The position numbers and the translations under genes are program-made. Positions 8,200 to 16,828 of a stretch of 64,000 nt of DNA are shown here, one piece after another. The DNA is from Oceanisphaera profunda (GTDB taxonomy: Bacteria; Pseudomonadota; Gammaproteobacteria; Enterobacterales; Aeromonadaceae). Under the pieces are notes generated by a model, which was not told where the DNA came from, made no database searches, and saw nothing but the letters and a program-made list of their open reading frames with translations. Within the stretch, counting starts at the first letter, position 1, and each line of letters begins with the position of its first letter. Location: NCBI RefSeq assembly GCF_002157895.1, contig NZ_CP021377.1, positions 2,728,001 to 2,792,000 of the forward strand. Direction: 5' to 3'.

Positions 8200-8703
8200 T
8201 TAACCCATCAACCTCGCCAACCATAATCTGCCCCACATGCCGGGTAGGGTGGTGATGCCGGCGGTGGCGTAACGCAGCTCGCCTTTGTAAGCGACCATTA
8301 GCGTGGGCGTAACTCTAATGCCCAGCGTTTGGCCTAAGCGATTATCCGTATCGTTAACCACGGAAAAGTTATAACCCTTTTCCCGTATATAGCCGCTTAC
8401 TTTGCGATCATGGCCAGAGGCCAGTGCGATACTGACTACCGGCGCGTTTACCATATCAACCATGGGTGAAACGATACGGCAGACGCCGCACCAGCTGGCC
8501 CATACGTAAACTAATACTGGCTGCTTAGCGCTCATGGCGCTTAAGTCAATTTCATTGCCGGCCAAGGTGGTCATGGTGCCAAGGGCGGCTACCTCTGTGG
8601 GTAAGTCTTGGCTGCGCCATACATCTACTGCCGTGACTATCACCATTAATAGCAGCAAATAAGCGATGGCTTTACCGATGCGAGCTAATAATGAGCGCTT
8701 CAT
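8200..8703 (-). CDS. scsD: Membrane-anchored thioredoxin-like protein, ScsD-like
   Basis: A 167-residue protein with an N-terminal membrane anchor (about 11-27) and a periplasmic thioredoxin fold. The active site is Cys72-Gly-Val-Cys75 (ASWCGVCRI) and the cis-Pro motif is VTPTLMV. It overlaps the preceding scsB-like gene by 4 bases, so the two are translationally coupled. In the Salmonella Scs locus (suppressor of copper sensitivity) ScsD and ScsB form a periplasmic thiol-redox pair; electrons from ScsB would keep this protein reduced. No separate ScsC-type DsbA-like gene is present here. Confidence 0.82.
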   Translation of the reverse strand: MKRSLLARIGKAIAYLLLLMVIVTAVDVWRSQDLPTEVAALGTMTTLAGNEIDLSAMSAKQPVLVYVWASWCGVCRIVSPMVDMVNAPVVSIALASGHDRKVSGYIREKGYNFSVVNDTDNRLGQTLGIRVTPTLMVAYKGELRYATAGITTLPGMWGRLWLARLMG

Positions 8704-10772
8704 TGTTTCGCCTCATCCAAGGCACTGATCACCTTGTTAGTGGTGAGCAACACTTCCAGCGCTTTACCTTGCGGAAGGCCGGGGCCAAACACTTGGTTAA
8801 AGGGAATGCCGGCTCTTTGATTGGCATGCAAATAATCGGTAATGGCACTGTTTGGGCGGGTCCAATCACCGCGCATTAATACTATGTCGTCCGCTTGCAA
8901 CGCCGAATACACAGGATCGCGCAGCGTGACGCCGATTTTGTTGGCTTGGCAAGTAATACACCAGTCTGCGGTCACATCTACAAACACCCGCTTGCCGGCG
9001 GCGACCTCTTCCGCAATGCGGCTGGCATCTAGCGGTTGCCAGTTTAGGTTGTCTTCAATGGGGCTCACCCAATGAGACTGAGTAAACATAGCGCCCACAC
9101 CGGCCACGGCGCCGAGCAATAACATACCCGCTAAGCCGAATATCAAACCGCGCGCGCCGTATTGGCGGATCAAAGACCAAATCGGCAGCACTATCAGTAA
9201 TGCAGCCAAGGCCCAAGTGATGCCCGCGCCTAAGGTGTAGCTGAGTAAGGATAGCAACCAAAGGCTGGTGGCCAGCAACATTAGGCCAAATAGCCATTTT
9301 ACCTTTTCCATCCAAAGCCCAGGTTTTGGCAATGCACGGATAACACTGGGGAATAACGCCAGTAATAACCACGGCAAGGCCATGCCTAAGCCTAAGCCGG
9401 TAAAGATGGCCACTAACACCACTGGCGAGGAGGCCAAGGCCACCGCCACTGCGGTGCCCAAGAAGGGCGCGCTACAAGGCGTGGCTAGTAAGGTGGCAAA
9501 CATGCCTTGCAGCACATGGCCGCCATTGCCACTGCCGGGGCGGGTGGCCAGCCAGGTATTGAGGCGGCTGGGTAAGCGCACTTCAAACAAGCCAAACAGG
9601 TTGAGTGAGAACAGGGCGGTGATCAGCAACATAAAGCCGATAAAGGCCGGTTGCTGAAACTGTATGCCCCAGCCTAACTGCGCGCCAGACCAGGTGAGTA
9701 CCAACATAAAGGCGGCCAGTAGCCAAAACGACAACATGATGCCAAACGCCGACCACAACAGGGGAGCGCGTACCTGCTTCCTTTCGCCCAGCACTAAGCT
9801 ATTGAGCTTAAGGCCCAGTACCGGCAAGACGCAGGGCATGATGTTTAATATCAAACCGCCGAGCACCGCATACAGTAATATCCAACCTAAGGCAGGCACG
9901 TTTTCGCTTAAGGGTGCCAAGGTGCCGGCGCTAATATTGGCGTGCAACTCTTCAGCCAGCCCTGCATCAATAGCGGTGATGACGATGGCTTGCTGATCAA
10001 GATTAAGCTCATCGTCCCAGCTGCTAACCTGAAAACGCACTTGTAATTGTTGGTCGTTAATAGCGAACGTAGGCTGGCTAAAAATCGCCTCGTCCAGTTC
10101 ATCTACATAAATGGCGGGTTGCTGCCAACCGCGCTCGTTATTAAGGATGATTTCTAGCTGCTGGCTGGCTTTATCCCAAGTGAGTGTCTCGCTACTTACT
10201 AGGCTGGCCACGCGCGGCACTTTAGCCACGGCTTGCTGGTAGTCATGACTTAATTGCTCGTCTACCTGCCAGTTAGCATCCAGCGGTAACTGCAATTGAT
10301 AGTCGGTTAACACGCACACGGTAGTGCAGCTGGGCAGGGTTAATTGAGCATTAAAGGTGCTGGCTTGGCCGGTGTCGGAGGGGGTCAGTTGTAGCGGAAA
10401 GTCCACTTCATGCTTATAACCTTGAGTCTCAATGCCGAGTAAACTAAAGCGCTCGGGCACCGGCCATTGCCAGTTAACGTCCGCTAAATTGTCTGAGGCT
10501 TGCCAGTCTAAGCGCGGTGCTATGCCGCCTTCACCCGGGGAGCGCCAATAGGTTTTCCAGTCGTCCGTTAAGCGCACTTGCAGCAGGGCAGGGTAATGGT
10601 TTTGCTCGGCGTTATAGGGGCCTGCTTGTACTAAGCGCACTTGCACTGGTGGGTGCTCGGGCGCTTGTTGCCAGCCACTTCCTTGAACGCCCGTTGCTGC
10701 CAGCGCCAAGCATGAGCTTAATAGCAGCAAGGGGCTGAGTAGCCATATATAAAGAGTCTTGAATCTGTTCAA
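8700..10772 (-). CDS. scsB: DsbD-family thiol:disulfide interchange protein, ScsB-like
   Basis: A 690-residue inner-membrane electron carrier. After a signal peptide comes a large periplasmic domain (to about 285), then an eight-helix DsbD/CcdA-type core whose two cysteines appear in NIMPCVLPVLG and ATPCSAPFLG, and a C-terminal thioredoxin domain with WCITC near 603-607. It passes reducing power from cytoplasmic thioredoxin to periplasmic partners. The long N-terminal domain lacks the short DsbD-alpha arrangement and fits ScsB. The ATGA overlap with scsD downstream indicates one transcript. Copper tolerance is the known role in Salmonella; here that is inferred. Confidence 0.85.
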   Translation of the reverse strand: MNRFKTLYIWLLSPLLLLSSCLALAATGVQGSGWQQAPEHPPVQVRLVQAGPYNAEQNHYPALLQVRLTDDWKTYWRSPGEGGIAPRLDWQASDNLADVNWQWPVPERFSLLGIETQGYKHEVDFPLQLTPSDTGQASTFNAQLTLPSCTTVCVLTDYQLQLPLDANWQVDEQLSHDYQQAVAKVPRVASLVSSETLTWDKASQQLEIILNNERGWQQPAIYVDELDEAIFSQPTFAINDQQLQVRFQVSSWDDELNLDQQAIVITAIDAGLAEELHANISAGTLAPLSENVPALGWILLYAVLGGLILNIMPCVLPVLGLKLNSLVLGERKQVRAPLLWSAFGIMLSFWLLAAFMLVLTWSGAQLGWGIQFQQPAFIGFMLLITALFSLNLFGLFEVRLPSRLNTWLATRPGSGNGGHVLQGMFATLLATPCSAPFLGTAVAVALASSPVVLVAIFTGLGLGMALPWLLLALFPSVIRALPKPGLWMEKVKWLFGLMLLATSLWLLSLLSYTLGAGITWALAALLIVLPIWSLIRQYGARGLIFGLAGMLLLGAVAGVGAMFTQSHWVSPIEDNLNWQPLDASRIAEEVAAGKRVFVDVTADWCITCQANKIGVTLRDPVYSALQADDIVLMRGDWTRPNSAITDYLHANQRAGIPFNQVFGPGLPQGKALEVLLTTNKVISALDEAKQ

Positions 10773-10821
10773 AATAAATCTCCGATAGAAAAGTTAAGCG
10801 AAAACGAGGCGTGCGTTTTGC

Positions 10822-11244
10822 TCACTCTCTAAACACGCACAGCACTAAGTGCCGCCGTCGACCAGAAAACAATAACGGAGTAATAGTGCGTCGGCTAAAG
10901 CCCAGCGCTGTTAGTGGCGCTAGCCACAGCGCAAACAGTAAGATGATGGCAATAAATAAGGGGTCTAAGTTCTGGAACACCTTACTTAATAATTGCTCGC
11001 TTAAGCTGCACGAGTCATGATCTTGATCATTCGTGGTGTCTTTATGTGGCAGATCAGAGCTGCTGACTTGCTCCGTATGCAGAGTAGTATGATCATAAGC
11101 ACAGGCCACTTTTAGGCCCATGCGCTGACTCAAACACAGGCTGATCACCAGCACCGCCAGCAATAATGCCAGCCCACCTTGTTTGGTGAGGGTATGCACT
11201 AATGCGCTAGCCGCTTGTAACCAAGCGCCCAGCCCTCTCAGCAC
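10822..11244 (-). CDS. Small membrane protein upstream of scsB, possibly ScsA-like
   Basis: About 140 residues with two hydrophobic segments, one near the N-terminus (GGLALLLAVLVISLCL) and one in the C-terminal half (LFIAIILLFALWLAPLTAL). Between them is a His/Asp/Cys-rich loop (ACAYDHTTLH ... DHDSC) that could bind metal. A TTG start further upstream (11298) is possible but would overlap lysE; the GTG at 11244 is preceded by AAAGGG at good spacing and is preferred. Its position directly before scsB matches the small ScsA of copper-tolerance loci. That identification is tentative. Confidence 0.6.
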   Translation of the reverse strand: MLRGLGAWLQAASALVHTLTKQGGLALLLAVLVISLCLSQRMGLKVACAYDHTTLHTEQVSSSDLPHKDTTNDQDHDSCSLSEQLLSKVFQNLDPLFIAIILLFALWLAPLTALGFSRRTITPLLFSGRRRHLVLCVFRE

Positions 11245-11279
11245 AAAGCTAATCCCTTTCAACTCAAGCCCAATCCCTA

Positions 11280-11882
11280 TCAACCTAAACCCAACCAAAG
11301 CGCCACTCCCAACATTAAACTGCCGGCAATGCGGTTCATTAATTTCACCTTTCCTTTTTGCTGGAGCACGCGGCTTAAGGTGCGCCCGCCACTGGCATAA
11401 AGCATTAAGCAGCTAAATTCGAGCACTAAGATCATCGACACTAAGATGGCCAGTTGGCCAAACAAGGGCGCGCTTTGGTCGATAAAAGGCGGCAATAAGG
11501 CGATAAAAAATGCCCAGCCTTTAGGATTGGCAATAGCGGTAATAAAGCCTTGGCTGATTAAGGTAGTAATGGGAATGTGGCGGGGGCCGGCGTTAACGGG
11601 GTTTAATGCCAGCTTGCCTTTAGAACGCCATAACTGCACACCCAGCCACGCTAAATAGAGGCCGCCTGCATATTTGAGGATTTGAAACAGTTGCGGATAT
11701 TGCAGCATGATTGCCGCCACACCAAGTACAGCTAAACAGGCCACCACGGCCACGCCGATCAGCTCACCGAGCATCATCCACAGCGTGCGGCGCACGCCCA
11801 CCGTCATGCCGAGGGACAAGGCGAGAGTCATGCACATGCCAGGCGTCACTGACACAAAGAAGAAAGTGGGGATAAACACCAT
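11280..11882 (-). CDS. LysE/RhtB-family amino-acid exporter
   Basis: A 200-residue inner-membrane protein with about six hydrophobic helices. The N-terminal FVSVTPGMCMTLALSLGMTVG stretch holds the PGP-like region of the LysE/RhtB superfamily, and IANPKGWAFFIALLPPFI in the middle is typical. Members export amino acids or related metabolites (homoserine, threonine, lysine). It lies just upstream of the Scs-like genes on the same strand and could be co-transcribed, but no functional link is known. The substrate cannot be told from sequence. Confidence 0.85.
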   Translation of the reverse strand: MVFIPTFFFVSVTPGMCMTLALSLGMTVGVRRTLWMMLGELIGVAVVACLAVLGVAAIMLQYPQLFQILKYAGGLYLAWLGVQLWRSKGKLALNPVNAGPRHIPITTLISQGFITAIANPKGWAFFIALLPPFIDQSAPLFGQLAILVSMILVLEFSCLMLYASGGRTLSRVLQQKGKVKLMNRIAGSLMLGVALWLGLG

Positions 11883-12016
11883 TAAGACTGCAGAGCTAAT
11901 AGCACACCTACCTAGAAGGTTGTGGAAGCGAAACCATATTGTGCGCCATTATACGTTAATTGCCCGACATTAGGCCAACAAACCCAGCTATCAGCCGTAA
12001 GCGAGAAGACTAAGAT

Positions 12017-12362
12017 GAGATCCTGATGTGCAACCGGATGACGGCATAAAGACTGACATGGCTTTTAGCCGTCATACCGGTACTGAATCAAGTTCAGCAT
12101 GACGGCCTCGGTATCTCGTTTTTGGCATTAAGTGCGAGATCCTGACGTGCGTCAGGATGACGGCATAAAGACTGACATGGCTTTTAGCCGTCATACCGAG
12201 CTTGCCTCGGTATCTCGTTTTTGGCATTAAGGGCGAGATCCTGACTTGCAACCGGATGACGGCATAAAGACTGACATGGCTTTTAGCCGTCATACTGAGC
12301 TCGCCTCGGTATCTCGTTTTTGGCATTAAGGGCGAGATCCTGACTTGCAACAGGATGACGGC
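12017..12362. repeat. Tandem array of the GCCGTCAT cloverleaf repeat
   Basis: GAGATCCTGA recurs at about 12017, 12136, 12235 and 12334, so units are about 119, 99 and 99 bases. Each unit carries GATGACGGC, a constant spacer containing GACTGACATGGC, then GCCGTCAT, a variable hairpin (GTACTGAA.., ACCGAGCTTGCCTCGGT, ACTGAGCTCGCCTCGGT) and TATCTCG. The 92-codon open frame across it is a by-product of the repetition. The rest of the 11883-12493 gap holds a terminator and a CATTCAACATT-type repeat (12431-12464). Confidence 0.88.
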
Positions 12363-12365
12363 ACA

Positions 12366-12401
12366 AAAAAAGCACCAAGCTTATGTGCTCGGTGCTTTTA
12401 T
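12366..12401 (-). terminator. Terminator-like hairpin downstream of the YceB-like gene
   Basis: AGCACC (12371-12376) pairs with GGTGCT (12391-12396), followed on the minus strand by seven U. It is about 95 bases beyond the stop of the lipoprotein gene. Confidence 0.55.
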
Positions 12402-12493
12402 TAGTCGCCTTATGCGCCGCCTTTGAACTTTCATTCAACATTAAAAATTCAACACTCAACATTGCTCTTTAAGCTCGGCGCTGCTCTTAAAGA

Positions 12494-13039
12494 TTAATCG
12501 CTAAATTTAGGGCTCAGCACAAAACGGCCGGGGGCTATGGTGAGGCCCACGGGCGCGTTCTTCAGCCATGCATATTTACCGCCATCGAGGCGATAGATAG
12601 GCTGGTTTTCTAATACCGAGCGCACAATTTGCATCATGCCGGATGAAGCAATGGCCGCATCACCTTTGTAACCGTATGCATCCACTTTGCTTTGGATAAG
12701 ATTTAAATCACGCAAGAAGATGGCGTTTTGTTTCCGGTCATACACAGGGCGACCTTCAACGATTAAGTCTAACTTGGCCGGAAAACGCGCGATTAAGGCA
12801 TTGATGGCGGTTTCACCTTGTAAGTTTAAACGCACTACATCACGGTTATCGGGGCCGATTTGCAGGTTCAGCTTGTCGATTTGGGTTTCTACCAAGCCTT
12901 GGGTGAGGCGTGGCATCTCTTGTTCTAATAAGGTGTAGAGCGATTTTTCCATCTCACCTTCAGAAATACTGTACTGACTGACGCTGGCGCAAGCGGTTAA
13001 CAACAACAGGCTTAAGCTCAATGCTAAAGACTTCAACAT
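12494..13039 (-). CDS. DUF1439 outer-membrane lipoprotein, YceB-like
   Basis: A 181-residue lipoprotein. The signal peptide MLKSLALSLSLLLLTAC ends in a lipobox, so the mature protein begins with an acylated Cys. The rest matches the E. coli YceB/DUF1439 type: paired 'LxLxGET..INALIARFPAKLDLIVEGRPVYD' strands and a C-terminal YAWLKNAPVGLTIAPGRF. The ATG at 13039 is chosen over one 28 codons upstream because it follows CGAGGT and gives a proper signal peptide. YceB binds lipid-like ligands in structural work; its role is not settled. A heptad inverted repeat separates it from yaiI. Confidence 0.82.
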   Translation of the reverse strand: MLKSLALSLSLLLLTACASVSQYSISEGEMEKSLYTLLEQEMPRLTQGLVETQIDKLNLQIGPDNRDVVRLNLQGETAINALIARFPAKLDLIVEGRPVYDRKQNAIFLRDLNLIQSKVDAYGYKGDAAIASSGMMQIVRSVLENQPIYRLDGGKYAWLKNAPVGLTIAPGRFVLSPKFSD

Positions 13040-13064
13040 ATAAATACCTCGGTTTAAAAACAGC

Positions 13065-13140
13065 AAGAAGCGAGGTGTAAGGCGAGAGAGGGGGATGACA
13101 GTCACTTTCGCCTCACTCTTCACGCCTCACACTTCACGAA
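13065..13140. repeat. Inverted pair of degenerate GTGAGG heptad tracts
   Basis: GCGAGGTGTAAGGCGAGAG at 13069 and onward faces CGCCTCAC, CACGCCTCACACTTCACG at about 13108-13138. The two tracts are made of 7-base-like units and could pair into an imperfect long stem. Confidence 0.5.
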
Positions 13141-13141
13141 T

Positions 13142-13579
13142 TTACCTCAGCAATTGATCCAGCTGATTGGCGAAGGCTTGGCGATCTGCAGCACTTAAGG
13201 TCGGCGGGCCGCCGGTTTGTATGCCACTGGAGCGCAGCGTGTCCATAAAATCACGCATGGTCAGTTTGGCCCTAATGGTGCCGGGTTCAAATTTTTCACC
13301 ACGCGGACTGATAACCAGCGCGCCTTTTTCCAGTGCTTCGGCAGCCAGCGGAATATCGGCGGTAATCAACAGCTCGCCCGGGGCAATGCGCGACACTATT
13401 TCATCATCCGCCACATCAAAACCTTGGGGAACTTGCAGCTGCTTGATAAGCGTTGAACCTGGCAGTGGCAAGGGATGATTGGCGACCATGGTTAATGGCG
13501 TTTGGGTGCGCTCGGCGGCGCGAAATAAAATATCGCGGATCACTTTAGGGCAAGCATCTGCATCAACCCAAATGTGCAT
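13142..13579 (-). CDS. yaiI: UPF0178 (DUF188) family protein YaiI
   Basis: A 145-residue protein of the YaiI/YqxD family, recognised by its N-terminal [15 protein letters not shown] and by [21 protein letters not shown]. The fold is PIN/NYN-like with conserved acidic residues (Asp5, Asp7), suggesting nuclease ancestry, but no activity is established. Its ATG overlaps the stop codon of the upstream DUF2750 gene (ATGA), so the two are translationally coupled. Confidence 0.88.
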   Translation of the reverse strand: MHIWVDADACPKVIRDILFRAAERTQTPLTMVANHPLPLPGSTLIKQLQVPQGFDVADDEIVSRIAPGELLITADIPLAAEALEKGALVISPRGEKFEPGTIRAKLTMRDFMDTLRSSGIQTGGPPTLSAADRQAFANQLDQLLR

Positions 13580-13980
13580 CAGTTCTGACGCCCAGTTTTC
13601 TTCTTATGATCAAAGGCTTCTTGCAGTTCACCGGGCTCAACTAACACACCTGCGGCGTCACTGATCGGGAACACAGCCACTAACAGCTCGTCTTCTTCCA
13701 TGCCAGAGACCCAGCGGGACTGCCAAACTTTTAGGGTAATGGCTTCGGGTTTGCACTGGGCCCAGTCGTCCACAGCCCAAGCTTTGGCGTAGTCGGCGTG
13801 GGGCCATACCGGAATGCAGTCTTCGTCGTCGTCTGAGGTGAGCATCATGCAGCCGTGCTCATCGGTTAAAATCCACAGTTGTTCGTGCTCGGCTACTTTA
13901 TTTACGAAGTGGTTGTAGCGCTGCTCATCATTGAGTTTTTCTGTGGCGGTTTTGTCGGCATCGGTCAGGATATAAGTCAT
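13579..13980 (-). CDS. DUF2750 family protein
   Basis: A 133-residue acidic soluble protein. The pattern [44 protein letters not shown] is characteristic of DUF2750, whose function is unknown. A start 13 codons upstream is possible, but [10 protein letters not shown] at 13980 fits the usual family start. It is coupled to yaiI by a one-base overlap. No signal peptide or membrane segment was seen. Confidence 0.82.
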   Translation of the reverse strand: MTYILTDADKTATEKLNDEQRYNHFVNKVAEHEQLWILTDEHGCMMLTSDDDEDCIPVWPHADYAKAWAVDDWAQCKPEAITLKVWQSRWVSGMEEDELLVAVFPISDAAGVLVEPGELQEAFDHKKKTGRQN

Positions 13981-14048
13981 GATTATTCTCATCTTAAAAG
14001 TCTGCCCGCATATTCCCACTGCAAGGCAGCACTTGTCCAGTTTTGCTA

Positions 14049-14323
14049 TGCCTTGCGTGTGAGGGGTAAAGGGTGAAGGGTGAGGAGAAAGACCCGAGAG
14101 CTAAAACGATTTTGCAACGGAATCCACGGAATCCACGGAGCCCACGGAAAAATTAAGCTGAGATAAGGGCGAAAGGGGATCTTATTGGTAAGAGCACCAC
14201 CTAACCCTCGCTCTTTGCTTTTTGTAAGATCATTACCAATGAAATGTTTTTCAGGTTTGATCCTTGTTTTTCCCTTTACGCTTCACCCTTCACCCCCAAA
14301 AACAGGGCATTTCTGGGCTATTT
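14049..14323. repeat. Non-coding stretch with heptad tracts and a CCACGGA repeat
   Basis: GTGTGAGGGGTAAAGGGTGA (14058 on) and the complementary-sense CTTTACGCTTCACCCTTCAC (14274 on) form an inverted pair around the interval. Between them, ACGGAATCCACGG units are followed by AAAAATTAAGCTGAGATAAG, which recurs with small changes at 58316-58370. No gene was seen. Confidence 0.5.
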
Positions 14324-14377
14324 GTCACTTAAAGGTAAACAATTGGCTAATAGCGCCAATTGAGCGTTTACAGTGAC
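14324..14377. promoter_or_regulatory. Long interrupted palindrome overlapping the aroG promoter
   Basis: Three arm pairs nest around a short centre: GTCACT (14324) with AGTGAC (14372), GTAAAC (14335) with GTTTAC (14366), and AATTGGC (14341) with GCCAATT (14355). The right arm covers the -35 hexamer, so it is a good candidate operator. It does not match the TyrR box spacing well. Confidence 0.55.
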
Positions 14378-14395
14378 TGCTGCTCGGGCTAGATT
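14367..14395 (+). promoter_or_regulatory. Predicted sigma-70 promoter of aroG
   Basis: TTTACA (14367-14372) and TAGATT (14390-14395) are spaced by exactly 17 bases, about 65 bases before the start codon. A small hairpin GAGCC-aaa-GGCTC (14423-14435) sits in the leader. Confidence 0.5.
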
Positions 14396-14459
14396 AAAAA
14401 CCAATAAAAATTCGACATTTCGGAGCCAAAGGCTCTTAAAATTGTAAGCAGGGTTGCTC

Positions 14460-15515
14460 ATGCATTTTCAAACAGACGATATTCGTATAAATCAAATCAA
14501 AGAACTGTTGCCGCCGATTGCGGTGCTGGAGAAATATCCGGCCACTGCCAAGGCTTCTGCCACCGTCTTTGAGGCGCGCCAGGCTATTCATCGTATTTTA
14601 GTTGGCGAAGAAGACCGTCTGCTGGTGGTGATAGGCCCTTGTTCGATTCATAACGTAGAAGCCGCCATTGAATATGGCAAAAAGCTGCAGGTGTTACGTG
14701 AGAAGTACGCCGATACGCTAGAAGTAGTAATGCGCGTGTATTTTGAAAAGCCGCGCACCACAGTAGGCTGGAAAGGCTTAATCAACGATCCGCATTTAGA
14801 CAACAGCTGCCAGATCAACGACGGCCTGCGCATCGGTCGTAAGCTATTGCTGGATCTCAACGACATGGGCATGCCCACTGCCAGTGAGTTTCTCGACATG
14901 ATCACGCCACAATACATGGCGGACTTAATGAGCTGGGGCGCCATTGGTGCCCGTACTACTGAGTCTCAGGTGCACCGCGAACTTGCTTCTGGTCTTTCTT
15001 GCCCAGTGGGCTTTAAGAATGGCACTGACGGCACCATTAAAGTGGCGGCCGATGCCATAGGGGCGGCCAGTGCGGCGCATCACTTCTTATCAGTCACCAA
15101 GCTTGGCCACTCGGCAATTGTGGAAACCACGGGTAACCCAGACTGCCACATTATTTTGCGCGGTGGTAAAGAGCCAAACTACAGCAGCGAGCATGTGAGT
15201 GCAGTGTGTGCGGAATTGGATAAAGCCGGTTTGCCACAAAAAATCATGGTCGATTTTAGTCACGCCAACAGCAGCAAACAGTATCAGCGCCAAATGGTGG
15301 TGTCTGATGATGTGAGCGGCCAAATCGCCGGTGGCCAACAAGCCATTATGGGCGTGATGGTAGAAAGCCACCTAGTGGCCGGTCGTCAAGACTTAGAAGA
15401 AGGCGTTGAGCTCACCTACGGCCAGAGCATCACAGATGCCTGCATCGGCTGGAGCGATACCGAAACCATGCTGGCGCAATTAGCCGAAGCGGTTGAATCC
15501 CGTCGTCATGGCTAA
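14460..15515 (+). CDS. aroG: 3-deoxy-7-phosphoheptulonate (DAHP) synthase, AroG type
   Basis: A 351-residue class I DAHP synthase. It condenses phosphoenolpyruvate and erythrose 4-phosphate, the first step of the shikimate pathway to aromatic amino acids. Signature stretches are unmistakable: VVIGPCSIH, RVYFEKPRTTVGWKGLINDP, WGAIGARTTESQVHRELASGLSCPVGFKNGTDG and MVDFSHANSSKQ. Length equals E. coli AroG. The ATG at 14460 is preferred to the TTG two codons earlier. Regulation at DNA level probably involves the palindrome at 14324-14377. Which aromatic amino acid inhibits it cannot be told by eye. Confidence 0.96.
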   Translation: MHFQTDDIRINQIKELLPPIAVLEKYPATAKASATVFEARQAIHRILVGEEDRLLVVIGPCSIHNVEAAIEYGKKLQVLREKYADTLEVVMRVYFEKPRTTVGWKGLINDPHLDNSCQINDGLRIGRKLLLDLNDMGMPTASEFLDMITPQYMADLMSWGAIGARTTESQVHRELASGLSCPVGFKNGTDGTIKVAADAIGAASAAHHFLSVTKLGHSAIVETTGNPDCHIILRGGKEPNYSSEHVSAVCAELDKAGLPQKIMVDFSHANSSKQYQRQMVVSDDVSGQIAGGQQAIMGVMVESHLVAGRQDLEEGVELTYGQSITDACIGWSDTETMLAQLAEAVESRRHG

Positions 15516-15603
15516 AAGGTAGCGAGAAGAGTGAGGTGTAAATCGTGAGGGGGAAAAACCAAGCGCAGAGCGCCAAGCTTTAAGCTAGAACTTAAAAATA
15601 AAT

Positions 15604-15634
15604 CGAGATCCTGACGTGCGTCAGGATGACGGCC
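15604..15634. repeat. Single half of the GCCGTCAT cloverleaf repeat
   Basis: CGAGATCCTGACGTGCGTCAGGATGACGGC in the complementary sense to the copy at 2570. It lies in the 15516-15862 gap together with a heptad tract (15527 on), the aroG terminator, a REP-like hairpin (15801-15823) and an opposite-sense heptad tract (15830 on); no gene was seen. Confidence 0.7.
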
Positions 15635-15670
15635 TAAGTGAAAGCTGCAAGAAAAATACGGAAACAAAAA

Positions 15671-15693
15671 AGGAGCCTCGCGGCTCCTTTTTA
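15671..15693 (+). terminator. Terminator downstream of aroG
   Basis: AGGAGCC and GGCTCCT form a perfect 7-bp stem around TCGC, followed by five T. An A-run before the stem suggests it also serves the opposite strand (lipA). Confidence 0.7.
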
Positions 15694-15800
15694 TTTGGCA
15701 GTTATCAAGCTTATCGGCGCAAAGCAGGGTGCCGTTCTTTTCACGCTCTATGTTTAAAAACTAAACATACGGCTACTTGGTTAGTTTTGCTGCGCAAAAC

Positions 15801-15823
15801 CGGCCAGCTGAAGCGGCCTCTAC
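15801..15823. repeat. REP-like hairpin
   Basis: CCGGCCAGCTGAAGCGGCCTC followed by TACGA. It shares stem layout and flank with the REP units at 8164 and 31091 while the stem bases differ. Confidence 0.5.
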
Positions 15824-15862
15824 GAACCACTCCTCACGCTTTACTCTTCACAGTCAAAGACC

Positions 15863-16828
15863 TTACTTAACTTCCATGCCTTGTGCTTGTAGGTCGGCGT
15901 GGTAGGACGAGCGTACCAGCGGGCCGCTTGCTGCGTGTTCAAAGCCTAGGCTATCAGCAATGTCTTTCAGCTCAGCAAACTCGGACGGCGGCACGTAGCG
16001 CTTCACCGGCAGGTGATGGCGGCTAGGCTGCAGATACTGGCCCAGCGTTAACATGGCCACGTTGTGGGCGCGCAAGTCTTTCAACACTTCCACGATTTCT
16101 TCGTTGGTTTCGCCTAAGCCCATCATCAATCCAGACTTAGTGGTCACTTGTGGGTGCATTTCTTTAAAGCGACGCAGTAATTCTAATGACCACTTATAGT
16201 CGGCACCAGGACGAGCCATACGGTACAAGCGCGGAGCGGTTTCTAAGTTGTGGTTGAACACATCTGGCGGCGTGTCTTTAAAGATTTCTAATGCGGTGTC
16301 CATGCGGCCACGAAAATCCGGGGTTAAAATCTCGATTTTGGTATTCGGGCTTTGCTCACGAATGGCCTTAATGCAGTCCACAAAATGCTGAGCACCGCCG
16401 TCACGCAAGTCGTCACGGTCAACGGACGTGATCACCACGTATTTAAGCGCCAGCTCTTTAATGGTTTTGGCCAGCTTTGCCGGCTCGTCTGGATTTACCG
16501 CTAGTGGACGGCCGTGGGCCACGTCACAGAAGGGGCAGCGACGAGTACAAATGGCACCCAAAATCATAAAGGTGGCGGTACCGTGGTTAAAGCATTCAGA
16601 CAAGTTAGGACAAGAAGCTTCTTCACACACTGAGTGCAAGTCGTTTTTGCGCATGATGCTTTTTAATTCCTGAATGCGCTGACTGCTAGGAGGAAGTTTG
16701 ATCTTCATCCAGTCCGGCTTACGCAACACTTCTTCGTCCTGCTCGGGCATGTATTTGACCGGGATCAGCGCCATTTTATCAGCGTCACGTAATTTTACGC
16801 CAGGCTCGACGCGCACAGGTTTATTCAT
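15863..16828 (-). CDS. lipA: Lipoyl synthase
   Basis: A 321-residue radical-SAM enzyme that inserts two sulfurs into protein-bound octanoyl groups to make lipoate for 2-oxoacid dehydrogenases and the glycine cleavage system. Both iron-sulfur ligand sets are visible: the auxiliary cluster Cys68, Cys73, Cys79 ([12 protein letters not shown]) and the radical-SAM cluster Cys94, Cys98, Cys101 (CTRRCPFC). The ATG overlaps the lipB stop (ATGA), so the two are coupled. Length and sequence are standard. Confidence 0.97.
   Translation of the reverse strand: MNKPVRVEPGVKLRDADKMALIPVKYMPEQDEEVLRKPDWMKIKLPPSSQRIQELKSIMRKNDLHSVCEEASCPNLSECFNHGTATFMILGAICTRRCPFCDVAHGRPLAVNPDEPAKLAKTIKELALKYVVITSVDRDDLRDGGAQHFVDCIKAIREQSPNTKIEILTPDFRGRMDTALEIFKDTPPDVFNHNLETAPRLYRMARPGADYKWSLELLRRFKEMHPQVTTKSGLMMGLGETNEEIVEVLKDLRAHNVAMLTLGQYLQPSRHHLPVKRYVPPSEFAELKDIADSLGFEHAASGPLVRSSYHADLQAQGMEVK

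Noticed and set aside
11245-11298. TTG-started N-terminal extension of the ScsA-like protein
   Set aside because: It would overlap lysE, and a GTG with better ribosome-site spacing lies downstream.
12072-12350. Open frame of 92 codons with repeated RISPLMPKTRYRG
   Set aside because: It runs through the cloverleaf repeat array; its repetition comes from the DNA repeat, with no ribosome site or family match.
14335-14372. TyrR box at aroG
   Set aside because: TGTAAA occurs, but the second half-site at the required spacing does not match.
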